Assembly: GCA_964399965.1 (NCBI GenBank)
Contig: CAYNRX010000009.1
Coordinates: forward strand, 1 to 59,439
Source: UBA1381 sp964399965
GTDB lineage: Bacteria; Bacillota; Clostridia; UBA1381
Reading direction: 5' to 3'
DNA: 59,439 bases
Numbering within the stretch: the stretch's first letter is position 1; each line of letters starts with the position of its first letter. Shown in pieces: positions 24,746 through 34,142 of the stretch. The notes under the pieces are model-generated. The model did not search any database. It had not been told where the DNA came from and saw only the letters and a list, made by a program, of their open reading frames with translations. A program made the position numbers and the translations under genes.

Positions 24746-26134
24746 ATGGCTGTTGAATATTTAGGCTTATCAAACATAGAAGGTCCTCTTGCTGTTATAG
24801 AGGGCATAAAGGGCGCCGCCAGCGAGGAAATGGTCACCATGACGCTGGACGACGGCTCGCAGCGGATAGGCAGGATCATCCAGATGTCGGGTGACAAGGC
24901 GGTGATCCAGGTGTTTGAGGGAACAAGCGGATTGTCGCTGGAGAATACGCGGACGCGTCTTAATGGGGAGCCGATGCGTATAAAGCTGTCCAAGGAAATG
25001 CTTGGCCGTACCCTCGACGGTATAGGCCGCCCCATAGACGGTTACGGGGACTACTTCGCCGATGAAACGCGCGATGTAAACGGCCAGCCGATAAACCCTG
25101 TTTCCCGTAAATATCCCAATAACTTTATCCAGACCGGCATATCGTCGATAGACTGTCTGGCAACGCTCATACGCGGCCAGAAGCTGCCGATATTCTCCGG
25201 CGAGGGTATGCCGCACGATAACCTGGCGGTGCAGATAGCGCGTCAGGCGAAGGTAATAGGCACGGGCGAGGACAGTGGCTTTGCGATAGTATTCGCGGCG
25301 ATGGGCGTAAAGCACGATGTTGCCAACTACTTCAAGCGTTCATTTGAGGAGAGTGGCGTATTAAACAAGGTCGTGATGTTTTTGAACCTTTCCAACGACC
25401 CGGTCGTAGAGAGGATAATCACACCGCGCTGTGCGTTGACGGCGGCAGAGTACCTGGCTTTCAGGCACAATATGCACGTTTTGGTAATACTTACGGATAT
25501 GACCTCCTATGCGGAGGCCTTGAGAGAGATATCCTCCTCCAAGGGAGAGATTCCCTCAAGAAAGGGATATCCCGGCTACCTTTACTCCGATCTGGCTTCT
25601 CTCTATGAGCGCGCCGGCCTTATCAAGGACGCCGAAGGCTCGGTGACCCAGGTGCCGATCCTGACGATGCCCAACGACGATATAACCCATCCTATCCCCG
25701 ACCTCACCGGCTATATCACCGAGGGGCAGATCGTGCTGGGCCGTGACCTGCATCTGGGCGGGATATATCCGCCGGTATCGGTGCTGCCGTCGCTGTCGCG
25801 TCTGATGAAGGACGGCATCGGCGAGGGGTATACGAGGGAGGATCATCCGGAGCTTTCCAACCAGCTTTTCGCGGCGTATTCCAAGGTGGAGGACGCTAAG
25901 AGCCTGGCTTCGGTAATAGGCGAGGATGAGCTTTCGGATATTGATAAAAAGTATATCGCTTTCGGAAAGGAATTTGAAAAACGCTTCCTTACTCAGTCCA
26001 AGGACGAGAACCGGACGATAGAGCAGACGCTCGATCTGGGATGGGAGCTTCTGGGAATGCTCCCGAGAACAGAACTTGACAGAATTTCTGAAGAAATGCT
26101 TGACAAATACTATAAACCTGTGTATACTGATTGA
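24746..26134 (+). CDS. ntpB: V-type ATPase regulatory subunit B
   Basis: This 462-residue non-catalytic nucleotide-binding subunit pairs with A in the hexamer. It has the family segments LPIFSGEGMPHDNLA (where the P-loop would be; no canonical GKT, as expected) and LTDMTSYAEALREISSSKGE. AAGGAGGCG precedes the ATG. Confidence 0.97.
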   Translation: MAVEYLGLSNIEGPLAVIEGIKGAASEEMVTMTLDDGSQRIGRIIQMSGDKAVIQVFEGTSGLSLENTRTRLNGEPMRIKLSKEMLGRTLDGIGRPIDGYGDYFADETRDVNGQPINPVSRKYPNNFIQTGISSIDCLATLIRGQKLPIFSGEGMPHDNLAVQIARQAKVIGTGEDSGFAIVFAAMGVKHDVANYFKRSFEESGVLNKVVMFLNLSNDPVVERIITPRCALTAAEYLAFRHNMHVLVILTDMTSYAEALREISSSKGEIPSRKGYPGYLYSDLASLYERAGLIKDAEGSVTQVPILTMPNDDITHPIPDLTGYITEGQIVLGRDLHLGGIYPPVSVLPSLSRLMKDGIGEGYTREDHPELSNQLFAAYSKVEDAKSLASVIGEDELSDIDKKYIAFGKEFEKRFLTQSKDENRTIEQTLDLGWELLGMLPRTELDRISEEMLDKYYKPVYTD

Positions 26135-26151
26135 GGAAGAGGTGATATGAC

Positions 26152-26769
26152 TTGGCACAGAAGCTGGCGCCGACCAAGGGAAACCTGATGGCGGCGAAAA
26201 ACACCCTTCGGCTGTCCAAACAGGGCTACGAGATGCTGGATAAGAAGCGCAACATACTTATCCGGGAAATGATGCAGCTTATAGAGGAGGCCAAGGATGT
26301 AGAGAGCCGTATCGAGGATACCTTTGCGAAGGCATATCACGCTCTGGAGCGGGCAAATTTTGTGATGGGCGTAGATACCGTGGCCGATTATGCAAAATCG
26401 GCGGTGATAGAAAACGGCATAAGCCTGCATCTGCGGAGCGTAATGGGCGTAGAGCTGCCCATCGTCAGAATGCACGGCGACGAGGAGGATAAGCCGGCCT
26501 ACGGATTTTACGACACCAGCTCCGCGCTTGATGAAGCGTTGGTGGAATTCAACCGCGTGAAGCGTCTGACAGTACAGCTGGCGGAGATAGAAAACTCGGT
26601 CTACCGCCTGGCGATCAATATAAAAAAGACGCAAAAGCGCGCCAACGCCCTTGAGAACATCACTATCCCCATGTATGAGGATATGACTAAGGAGATAGAG
26701 ACAGTGCTTGAGGAAAAAGAGCGCGAGGAGCATACAAGGCTCAAGCTCATCAAAAATACAAAAATATAA
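26152..26769 (+). CDS. ntpD: V-type ATPase subunit D
   Basis: This 205-residue rotor subunit is a long antiparallel coiled coil with the conserved N-terminal APTKGNLMAAKNTL. The start is TTG at 26152 with GAGGTGA upstream; the nearby ATG at 26147 is out of frame. It closes the ATPase gene set. Confidence 0.94.
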   Translation: MAQKLAPTKGNLMAAKNTLRLSKQGYEMLDKKRNILIREMMQLIEEAKDVESRIEDTFAKAYHALERANFVMGVDTVADYAKSAVIENGISLHLRSVMGVELPIVRMHGDEEDKPAYGFYDTSSALDEALVEFNRVKRLTVQLAEIENSVYRLAINIKKTQKRANALENITIPMYEDMTKEIETVLEEKEREEHTRLKLIKNTKI

Positions 26770-26778
26770 AAGTTGTTT

Positions 26779-26802
26779 GGGCAGCCGTTTTTTCGGCTGC
26801 CT
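26779..26802 (+). terminator. Hairpin after the V-ATPase operon
   Basis: Stem ggcagccg/cggctgcc with a loop of six T. The U tract is in the loop rather than after the stem, so termination is uncertain and ktrB may be reached by read-through. No clear separate ktrB promoter is seen. Confidence 0.4.
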
Positions 26803-26849
26803 AAAACTGGTTTAACAGGAGATGCGGCTTTGCGGCCGCAGAGGGAGAA

Positions 26850-28235
26850 ATGGTTGATCTAAAGTATTTACTGACGAAACTCTACACGCAAAAAAAACGC
26901 CTTAACGCATCGAGGAGGATAGTCCTCGGCTTTGCCACGGTGATACTGACGGGGACGTTCCTGCTGATGCTGCCCATATCGTCCAACAGCGGGGAGATGA
27001 CGTCCTTTATAACGGCGTTGTTTACGGCGACCTCTACCACCTGCGTTACGGGGCTGGCACTGGTGGATACGGCCACGCACTGGAATGCTTTCGGGCAGCT
27101 GGTCATGCTGTGCCTGATCCAAATAGGCGGCCTGGGCTTTATCGCGGTGCTTTCGATAACGTTCTTTTTAAGCCGCCGCCATATCGGACTGAGGGACAGG
27201 ATGATGATGGCGCAGAGCTTGAATGTAGACAGCATGAGCGGTATCGTGCGTATGATGAAGAAGATAATCATCATTGCGTTTTCCATAGAGGCGATCGGGG
27301 CTGCGATACTGTCCGCCCGCTTTATACCGATGTTCGGTATAGGCAAGGGGATATGGTACGGTGTGTTCCATGCGATATCGGCGTTTTGTAACGCCGGGTT
27401 TGACCTTTTGGGCGTGATAATGCCGATGGGTAGCCTAGAGCCGGTCAACAGCGATCCGGTGATACTTATCACGATATGCTGCCTGATAGTTATCGGCGGT
27501 TTGGGATTTTTCGTCTGGGATGATATATTGGGAAAACGGAGCTGGAAAAAATTCAGCCTTTACACCAAGATGGTGCTTATCATAACGGCGATACTTATCG
27601 TTTCCGGCTGGATCATATTTTACCTGCTGGAGAAGGCAAATTCCCAGACATTGGGCGCTATGAGCACGTTTGATAAGACAGTGAACGCCCTGTTCCAGTC
27701 TGTGACGACAAGAACGGCCGGATTTGCCAGCTTTAACCAGGCGAATATGAGCGAGCAGTCGAAGATGATATCAACTGTGTTGATGATGATAGACGGTTCC
27801 AGCGGTTCCACGGCCGGCGGTATCAAAACCGTGACCGTGGGTCTGGTGCTGATCTCCGCTTATAACATAATGAAATCGAATAAAAAGGTCGTTATCGGCG
27901 GCCGCCATATCGGCCATTCGCAGATAATGTATGCGGCGGCTCTGACTATACTGGCACTGATCCTGCTGTTTGCGGGCGGTTTTGTGGTATCCATACAGGA
28001 GAATGCAACGATAGTTGACGCCATGTATGAAACGGCCTCCGCCTACGGTACGGTGGGACTTACCACAGGGCTTACATCGCTTGACAACTCATTGGTGACG
28101 CATTGGATATTCATACTCTATATGTTCTTCGGACGGGTAGGAATAATGACGATCACCGTATCCACATTGACCAAGGGCAGCACGGCCAAGGATGATATGC
28201 TTAATTATCCGGGCGAGAAGCTGCTGCTGGGATAA
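26850..28235 (+). CDS. ktrB: TrkH/KtrB-type K+ uptake protein (NtpJ-like)
   Basis: This 461-residue integral membrane transporter has four membrane-pore-membrane repeats. The selectivity-filter glycines are visible in CVTGLAL, CNAGFDL, RTAGFAS and YGTVGLTTG. Partner KtrA follows. In E. hirae the homologous ntpJ is the last gene of the ntp V-ATPase operon, which supports a functional link between ion pumping and K+ uptake here as well. GAGGGAGAA precedes the ATG. Confidence 0.94.
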   Translation: MVDLKYLLTKLYTQKKRLNASRRIVLGFATVILTGTFLLMLPISSNSGEMTSFITALFTATSTTCVTGLALVDTATHWNAFGQLVMLCLIQIGGLGFIAVLSITFFLSRRHIGLRDRMMMAQSLNVDSMSGIVRMMKKIIIIAFSIEAIGAAILSARFIPMFGIGKGIWYGVFHAISAFCNAGFDLLGVIMPMGSLEPVNSDPVILITICCLIVIGGLGFFVWDDILGKRSWKKFSLYTKMVLIITAILIVSGWIIFYLLEKANSQTLGAMSTFDKTVNALFQSVTTRTAGFASFNQANMSEQSKMISTVLMMIDGSSGSTAGGIKTVTVGLVLISAYNIMKSNKKVVIGGRHIGHSQIMYAAALTILALILLFAGGFVVSIQENATIVDAMYETASAYGTVGLTTGLTSLDNSLVTHWIFILYMFFGRVGIMTITVSTLTKGSTAKDDMLNYPGEKLLLG

Positions 28236-28255
28236 ATTCAAGGAGGACAACTAAA

Positions 28256-28912
28256 ATGAAAACTTTTGCCGTAATCGGAATGGGAAAATTCGGATTCTCG
28301 GTAGCGAAGAAGCTCTTCGAGCTGGGACACGAAGTCCTTGCGATAGACCTGGATCAAAACAGGATACAGGCTGTATCGGAGTATGTGACCCATGCGGTGG
28401 CCTGCGACGCCAAGGAGGAGTCGGCACTCAGGGCGGTAGGTATCCGTAACTACGATACCGTTATCGTGGCCATTGGCGAAGATGTGACCGACAGCGTGCT
28501 CATAACGCTCTTGGTAAAGGAGCTGGGCATCAAGAACGTCATCTGCAAGGCTATGGACAGGAATCACAAGAAGATCCTGCTGAAGATCGGAGCAGACCGT
28601 GTGCTTATCCCCGAACAGGAGATGGGCGCCAAGCTTGCGCTCTCCTTAAATTCCAACAACATGATGGAAGTGCTGGAGCTGTCGGACGTCTACGGTGTAG
28701 CCGAGGTGGATGTACCGCGCAAATGGCTGGGACGGTCGATAAAGGATCTCAATATCCGCAAGCGGTATGATGTTAATATAATAGCGGTCCAGCCGGCGGA
28801 TAAGGATGATATAGAGGTAAGCCCCGATCCTGATTACAGCTTTGCCGAGGGCGACAGAGCCGTTTTGGTGGGCAGGAACGAGGATATCAACGTTATTTAC
28901 AATATGAACTGA
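28256..28912 (+). CDS. ktrA: TrkA/KtrA-type K+ channel regulatory subunit
   Basis: This 218-residue cytosolic gating ring protein has an RCK-N Rossmann domain starting AVIGMGKFGFSVAKKL, with the acidic end of the second strand in AIDLDQNRI, and an RCK-C domain from about residue 135. It binds nucleotides to gate KtrB. AAGGAGGAC precedes the ATG. Confidence 0.95.
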   Translation: MKTFAVIGMGKFGFSVAKKLFELGHEVLAIDLDQNRIQAVSEYVTHAVACDAKEESALRAVGIRNYDTVIVAIGEDVTDSVLITLLVKELGIKNVICKAMDRNHKKILLKIGADRVLIPEQEMGAKLALSLNSNNMMEVLELSDVYGVAEVDVPRKWLGRSIKDLNIRKRYDVNIIAVQPADKDDIEVSPDPDYSFAEGDRAVLVGRNEDINVIYNMN

Positions 28913-28916
28913 GGAC

Positions 28917-28957
28917 AAAGCGGAGCGCGTTGGCATAGGCCGGGGACGCTTCGCTTT
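28917..28957 (+). terminator. Terminator after ktrBA
   Basis: A stem of about 11 bp (aaagcggagcg/cgcttcgcttt, one G-U) with T residues directly after. Ends the long plus-strand unit. Confidence 0.7.
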
Positions 28958-29005
28958 TTCGACAAAAAAATTCATAAAGTTTTTATTTTGTTTAAAAAAG
29001 ACCGA

Positions 29006-29034
29006 TTGACAAAAACACCGGCTTGGGCTATAAT
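29006..29034 (+). promoter_or_regulatory. Consensus promoter for the lipoprotein gene
   Basis: Exact TTGACA, 17 nt, TATAAT. A leader hairpin cctgtc/gacagg follows at 29063-29081. This is the best sigma-A match in the window. Confidence 0.85.
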
Positions 29035-29117
29035 ATTATAGAGATGATACAAGAGAAAACTGCCTGTCGCCCGCAGACAGGAAAGAAAAGCTATGCGGGA
29101 GAAAGGTCCTGGATACT

Positions 29118-29636
29118 GTGAGAATAGTTTTAACAATGATACCGGCTATATTTTTGATGCTGGCGGCCTCCGGCTGCTTTTTCATAGGTACGCCGTCCGC
29201 ATTATTGAGCGGATTGCAGACGCCGACTCCTGTAGCCTCGCCGTCTGCGGTGATGGATACAGCCGTATATGACAGTACGATGGCGGATTTGACCGAGCAG
29301 CTGGAGCTGTTGTCGGAAAAGACGGCCGAGCTTATACGCTTGAGCCCGGGGGCGGATGTTTCCGACTGGCGGGAGGAATTTACCGCTGCGGAGGAAGCGC
29401 TTGCCGATACCGTGAGCAAGCTGCGCCGCGGTGCAGAGAATATCCCTGCTGAGAGGACGGCCGATTTTACAGCGGTGCTTTCCGCGGCCGAGGATATGGC
29501 TGCGGCTGTCAGCGGATTTGCTCCGGCGATGGAGCTGGCCGAAGCAGGAGATACTGCGGGAGTGCAAGCGGCGGCTGATGCGTTTAAGCCGTTATATGAA
29601 TCGGCAATGGCCAAGCTTAATGAGGCGGCTGCCTGA
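29118..29636 (+). CDS. Small lipoprotein of unknown function
   Basis: This 172-residue protein has a signal peptide with lipobox LAASGC, so it should be attached to the outer face of the membrane. The mature part is about 80% helical in appearance, rich in Ala and Glu, without recognisable domain. The start is GTG with GGAGAAAGG upstream. Despite its obscurity it has the strongest promoter in the window. Monocistronic; the following region contains an assembly gap. Confidence 0.75.
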   Translation: MRIVLTMIPAIFLMLAASGCFFIGTPSALLSGLQTPTPVASPSAVMDTAVYDSTMADLTEQLELLSEKTAELIRLSPGADVSDWREEFTAAEEALADTVSKLRRGAENIPAERTADFTAVLSAAEDMAAAVSGFAPAMELAEAGDTAGVQAAADAFKPLYESAMAKLNEAAA

Positions 29637-29670
29637 ATCGCGCAGATCTCATACGATAAAACTGCATAAT

Positions 29671-29730
29671 AAACTACCGTTTGTATATCGCGGGGATCTT
29701 AGCANNNNNNNNNNGGTAGTTTTTATTTTA
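29671..29730. other. Probable terminator hairpin interrupted by a 10 N assembly gap
   Basis: Arms aaactacc (29671-29678) and ggtagttt (29715-29722) flank 29705-29714 = N. The right arm is followed by ttatttta. It would end the lipoprotein transcript; the right arm also holds the stop region of the convergent diguanylate cyclase gene. True loop length is unknown. Confidence 0.5.
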
Positions 29731-30808
29731 GTATGCAACGGTTTTTGCCGCGTTTTTTGGCTTCGTACATGGCCATATCAGCCTGGTTGAATACATCGTT
29801 GGGGGTAAGTCCCGGCCGCCAGTGGCAAATGCCGCAGCTGAAGGTGACGTGCTCTTCCATGAAATCAAACTCGGTCTGGCGAAAGACATCGAGTATCTGC
29901 CGTGCGGTCTTTAAAGCCTGCTCCCCGCGCTTGCCGGGAAAGATTATCGTAAATTCCTCTCCGCCGTAGCGGCAGATTATATCGGTGGAATCGCAGCAGG
30001 ATTCCATTATGCGGGCAAATGTTATCAGCACGGTGTTGCCGTTCTCGTGGCCGTGGGTATCGTTTATAACTTTGAAATTATCAAGGTCAATGACCGCCAG
30101 GGACAGCGGCGATGAATTTATGGTGGCTGCGTCTATCGTTTCAAAAAGCCGCCTATAGAACGACGTGTGATTCAAAAGCCCCGTCATCTGATCGGTTTTG
30201 AGCTGCTGCTCAAGCTGCTGCTGGCGTATCGCACTCACGCGTATCTGATTGCGCGTTTCCAGCTCAAACTGGTTGAGGATACTGCCTATCGCGTATGATA
30301 TACATATTATTAAAAGTATGACTAAATCGTTGAACAGGAGTATTATATCCCCGGGGCGTTCTATGTACCAGGCCCACATCAGGCTCACGCCGAGGAATAT
30401 CACTGAAAGTATGGCCGTATTACGCATTAGCACCCGGTCGCCGTATATGGTGGAAATGAGCACCGGCAGGCAAAGAGCCACTGGCACGCAGTAGAAATAG
30501 CTATGGATACAGGCAACATTTAGGGCCATCAGCTCCAGACCGTATATAGTGGCCGCGTTCTTGAATTTTGTTGTATTGCGCTCGGATGCGTTTATCCGAT
30601 GCATTATAAAGACAAGCAGGGAATTTATCGCGCAGGGGATGACTATATATGATAATATGTACGAATCAAAAAATTTGCTTTCCAGGTCAGCTGCTGTCAT
30701 CCACACATAGATCACTATCTCCAATAATACGATAGAGGCCGTTATCCAAATGTATGTTTTAAGAAGTTTTTGGCGGTATTTTTCCCACATCTGTTCATTC
30801 TGCTGCAT
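29723..30808 (-). CDS. Membrane diguanylate cyclase (GGDEF)
   Basis: This 361-residue protein has about six N-terminal membrane segments (to residue about 175), a short linker and a C-terminal GGDEF domain. It makes cyclic di-GMP. The active loop is RYGGEEF. The RxxD inhibitory site five residues before it is absent (DSTD), so product inhibition by that route is unlikely. The start is set at MQQNEQM because the promoter at 30833-30861 lies inside the longer frame. Confidence 0.9.
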   Translation of the reverse strand: MQQNEQMWEKYRQKLLKTYIWITASIVLLEIVIYVWMTAADLESKFFDSYILSYIVIPCAINSLLVFIMHRINASERNTTKFKNAATIYGLELMALNVACIHSYFYCVPVALCLPVLISTIYGDRVLMRNTAILSVIFLGVSLMWAWYIERPGDIILLFNDLVILLIICISYAIGSILNQFELETRNQIRVSAIRQQQLEQQLKTDQMTGLLNHTSFYRRLFETIDAATINSSPLSLAVIDLDNFKVINDTHGHENGNTVLITFARIMESCCDSTDIICRYGGEEFTIIFPGKRGEQALKTARQILDVFRQTEFDFMEEHVTFSCGICHWRPGLTPNDVFNQADMAMYEAKKRGKNRCILK

Positions 30809-30832
30809 ATTCTCACCGTCCTCGCTATGATA

Positions 30833-30861
30833 ATTATACCATGGCAATGGCCGAAAGTCAA
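30833..30861 (-). promoter_or_regulatory. Promoter for the diguanylate cyclase gene
   Basis: TTGACT, 17 nt, TATAAT on the minus strand, 25 nt from the chosen start. Confidence 0.78.
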
Positions 30862-30894
30862 TAACTTTTACTGTTTTCTCCTGCAAAATAGATA

Positions 30895-30926
30895 AAAAAC
30901 CGGGGTTTCCACAAGGGAAACCCCGG
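30895..30926 (-). terminator. Terminator of ppdK
   Basis: Perfect 11 bp stem ccggggtttcc/ggaaaccccgg, loop of 5, then six U on the minus strand. Confidence 0.92.
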
Positions 30927-30946
30927 CATTATGCCAAAAAGCGAAA

Positions 30947-33589
30947 TTATTTATTCATGTCCTCTTTGACTTTAGCCTGAGCGGCGGCAAGTCTTGCGAT
31001 AGGAACTCTGAAAGGCGAGCAAGAAACGTAGTCAAGGCCAACATTGTGGCAGAACTCAACGGTCGAAGGATCGCCGCCGTGCTCACCGCAGATACCGAGT
31101 GTGATATCCGGTCTGGTCTTTCTGCCCAGCTCTGCCGCCATCTTAACCAGCTTGCCTACGCCGTGCTGGTCGAGCTTAGCGAACGGATCGAACTCGAATA
31201 TCTTCTTGTCGTAGTAGTCGCCAAGGAACTTACCGGCGTCATCGCGTGAGAAGCCGTAGGTCATCTGTGTCAGGTCGTTAGTACCGAATGAGAAGAACTC
31301 AGCTTCTTCGGCGATCTCATCGGCCAGAAGAGCGGCTCTGGGTATCTCTATCATGGTACCTACCTTATACTGAAGGTCTGCGCCTGCTTCCTTGATGACA
31401 GCATCGGCTGTATCAACAACTACCTTCTTTACGTACTTAAGCTCATTAACATCGCCTACCAGAGGTATCATTATCTCCGGTGTAACGTTCATGCCCTCGG
31501 AATTTACCTTCAGAGCGGCCTGGATAACGGCAGTCGTCTGCATCTTAGCTATCTCCGGATAGGTAACGGCCAGACGGCAGCCTCTGTGACCGAGCATCGG
31601 GTTAAATTCCTTAAGACCTTCGATAGTAGCCTTAAGCTCGTTTATGTCAAGATCCATCTCTTTTGCCAGAGCGGCGATATCATCCTCTTCCTGAGGAACG
31701 AACTCGTGCAGAGGCGGATCCAGGAAACGGATAACTACCGGATATTCCTTAAGAGCGCGGTAAAGCTCCTCAAAGTCGCCCTGCTGCATCGGCAGGATCT
31801 TGTTGAGTGCTTTTTCTCTCTGTTCAGCTGTCTTGGAAACTATCATTTCACGAACAGCTGCGATCCTCGACTCCTCGAAGAACATATGCTCTGTACGGCA
31901 GAGACCTATGCCCTCGGCACCGAAAGCAACAGCCTGCTTAGCGTCTCTGGGAGTATCGGCGTTTGTGCGTACCTTAAGCGTTCTTACGGCGTCAGCCCAG
32001 CTCATGAAGGTCTCGAAATCGCCGGAGATGTTGGCTTCCTGCGTTGCAATAGCACCCTCGTAAACGTTACCTGTGGAACCGTCAAGGGAGATAACATCGC
32101 CCTCGTTGAATCTCTTTACACCATCGCCGTTGGTAACGGTGAAGTATTTTTCATCCTCGTATACCTTTACCTCATCGCAGCCTGCAACACAGCATCTGCC
32201 CATACCGCGGGCAACAACGGCAGCGTGGGAAGTCATACCGCCTCTGGCAGTCATGATACCCTCGGCAGCGTTCATGCCTTCGATATCCTCAGGTGAAGTC
32301 TCCTGTCTTACAAGGATGACCTTTTCGCCTTTTTCAGCAGCGGCAACGGCCTCATCGGCTGTGAAATATACCTTACCTGCGCCTGCTCCGGGAGATGCGG
32401 GAAGCCCCTTTGTCAGCGGAGTAGCTTTCTTCAGTGCATCGGCCTCAAAGGTCGGGTGCAGAAGAGCATCGAGCTGCTTGGGGTCAACCTGCAGAAGAGC
32501 CTGCTCTTTGGATATCTTGCCCTCGTTGACGAGGTCAACAGCGATCTTAAGAGCGGCAGCGGCAGTTCTCTTACCGTTTCTTGTCTGCAGCATGTAGAGC
32601 TTGCCGTCCTCAATGGTGTACTCCATGTCCTGCATATCCTTGTAGTGATCCTCAAGAGTCTGTGCGATCTCTACGAACTGCTTGTACACCTCGGGCATAT
32701 CCTGCTCAAGCTGTGCGATCGGGGAAGGTGTTCTTACGCCGGCAACAACGTCTTCGCCCTGTGCGTTTATTAAGTATTCACCGAAAAGCTTCTTTTCGCC
32801 GGTGGAGGGATTACGTGTGAAAGCAACGCCGGTGCCGGAAGTATCGCCGAGGTTACCGAACGCCATCATCTGTACGTTTACGGCTGTGCCCCAGGATCCG
32901 GGTATGTCGTTCATTCTTCTGTAAACGATAGCTCTGGGATTGTTCCAGGAACGGAATACTGCCTTAACGGCGCCCATGAGCTGTTCCTTCGGGTCTGTCG
33001 GGAAGTCCTGGCCGATCTTGGACTTATACTCAGCCTTGAACTGGGAAGCAAGCTCCTTTAAGTCATCGGCTGTAAGCTCGGTGTCCATCTTGACGCCCTT
33101 TTCTTCCTTCATTTTATCGATAAGCTCTTCAAAATACTTCTTGCCGACTTCCATAACAACGTCGGAGTACATCTGTATAAATCTTCTGTAGCAGTCCCAA
33201 GCCCATCTGGGGTTGTTGGATTTTTTGGCCATAACCTCAACAACAGTCTCGTTAAGACCAAGGTTCAATATAGTATCCATCATACCGGGCATGGAAGCTC
33301 TTGCGCCGGAACGAACTGAAACAAGCAGGGGATTCTCCTGATCACCGAATTTCTTGCCGGTGATTTCCTCCATCTTTGTGATGTATTCCATGATCTCGGC
33401 CTGGATCTCATCATTGATCTTTTCGCCGTCCTCATAGTATTGTGTGCAGGCCTCAGTGGTGATGGTGAAGCCCTGCGGAACGGGCATACCGAGTTTTGTC
33501 ATTTCAGCCAGGTTTGCACCCTTGCCGCCAAGCAGATTTCTCATGCTTGCGTCTCCCTCAGAAAAGAGGTAAACGAATTTTTTTCCCAT
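30947..33589 (-). CDS. ppdK: Pyruvate, phosphate dikinase
   Basis: This 880-residue enzyme interconverts pyruvate + ATP + Pi with PEP + AMP + PPi, common in anaerobes with PPi-linked glycolysis. The N-terminal nucleotide-binding domain starts KFVYLFSEGDASMRNLLGGKG. The phosphohistidine motif is GGMTSHAAVVARGMG near residue 455, and the C-terminal PEP/pyruvate barrel contains the catalytic Cys in LGICGEHGGDP. Full length. TAGGAGGAG precedes the ATG. Monocistronic; codon choice differs mildly from neighbours, as in highly expressed genes. Confidence 0.98.
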   Translation of the reverse strand: MGKKFVYLFSEGDASMRNLLGGKGANLAEMTKLGMPVPQGFTITTEACTQYYEDGEKINDEIQAEIMEYITKMEEITGKKFGDQENPLLVSVRSGARASMPGMMDTILNLGLNETVVEVMAKKSNNPRWAWDCYRRFIQMYSDVVMEVGKKYFEELIDKMKEEKGVKMDTELTADDLKELASQFKAEYKSKIGQDFPTDPKEQLMGAVKAVFRSWNNPRAIVYRRMNDIPGSWGTAVNVQMMAFGNLGDTSGTGVAFTRNPSTGEKKLFGEYLINAQGEDVVAGVRTPSPIAQLEQDMPEVYKQFVEIAQTLEDHYKDMQDMEYTIEDGKLYMLQTRNGKRTAAAALKIAVDLVNEGKISKEQALLQVDPKQLDALLHPTFEADALKKATPLTKGLPASPGAGAGKVYFTADEAVAAAEKGEKVILVRQETSPEDIEGMNAAEGIMTARGGMTSHAAVVARGMGRCCVAGCDEVKVYEDEKYFTVTNGDGVKRFNEGDVISLDGSTGNVYEGAIATQEANISGDFETFMSWADAVRTLKVRTNADTPRDAKQAVAFGAEGIGLCRTEHMFFEESRIAAVREMIVSKTAEQREKALNKILPMQQGDFEELYRALKEYPVVIRFLDPPLHEFVPQEEDDIAALAKEMDLDINELKATIEGLKEFNPMLGHRGCRLAVTYPEIAKMQTTAVIQAALKVNSEGMNVTPEIMIPLVGDVNELKYVKKVVVDTADAVIKEAGADLQYKVGTMIEIPRAALLADEIAEEAEFFSFGTNDLTQMTYGFSRDDAGKFLGDYYDKKIFEFDPFAKLDQHGVGKLVKMAAELGRKTRPDITLGICGEHGGDPSTVEFCHNVGLDYVSCSPFRVPIARLAAAQAKVKEDMNK

Positions 33590-33662
33590 TGGAATCTCCT
33601 CCTAATAAAATTCTTACTCAAAAGAAAAGCGCAGAAAATACACTCCTCTTTATCATATCTCT

Positions 33663-33690
33663 ATTATATCACATTTTGGAAGAATGTCCA
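33663..33690 (-). promoter_or_regulatory. Promoter for ppdK
   Basis: TGGACA, 16 nt, TATAAT on the minus strand. Confidence 0.6.
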
Positions 33691-33960
33691 CGTTTTTTGT
33701 TAAAAATTTTGCGATTTTTAAATTTTCGTGGTTTTGCATACTTATTTTTCATATAAATTATTAAAAATACACAATTTTGATTGTATATAAGCTATAAAAA
33801 AATGAAATTTCCGATCCCGTTGATCTTGACGCCGCTACCGCGGCAGGAACGGCAGACGCCTAATAAATAGGATCCGTGTCTATATTGGGAGCAGTAAAGC
33901 CAATTATACCTCGCCGACCCCGGAAAACGATACTGATATACAAGGAATTGAGCTTTTTGA
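33691..33960. other. Gene-free stretch between ppdK and tRNA-Arg
   Basis: The first 120 nt are very AT-rich. The rest (about 33815-33945) has ordinary composition and might be a decayed gene end, but neither strand gives a frame with a start, ribosome site and recognisable product. No structured RNA recognised. Confidence 0.5.
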
Positions 33961-33995
33961 TAAAAAATATGACGGCCGAAACTTGTTCGGCCGTC
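33961..33995 (-). terminator. Terminator of tRNA-Arg
   Basis: Perfect 10 bp stem gacggccgaa/ttcggccgtc followed on the minus strand by atattttttat, directly after the tRNA 3' end. Confidence 0.88.
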
Positions 33996-34002
33996 ACAAT
34001 GT

Positions 34003-34077
34003 TGGCACCCCCGACCAGAATCGAACTGATAACTAATCCTTAGGAGGGACTTGTTATATCCATTTAACTACAGGGGC
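34003..34077 (-). tRNA. tRNA-Arg (anticodon CCT)
   Basis: This 75 nt cloverleaf reads AGG codons. Anticodon loop CTCCTAA on stem AGTCC/GGATT; T arm loop TTCGATT; acceptor GCCCCTG/CGGGGGT with two wobble pairs; CCA is encoded. Confidence 0.95.
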
Positions 34078-34142
34078 GTTTATAACATATCCTATTGTAC
34101 CGCAGAACCGCCGTTTTGTCAAGCATTTTTCGGAAAAATTTC

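Noticed and set aside
29431..29790. Plus-strand frame crossing the N gap
   Set aside because: It contains unknown residues from the gap, overlaps the lipoprotein gene in another frame and has no start signal.
33800..33869. Short 22-codon frame starting MKFPIPLILTP
   Set aside because: No ribosome site and no conservation that I can judge; likely chance.
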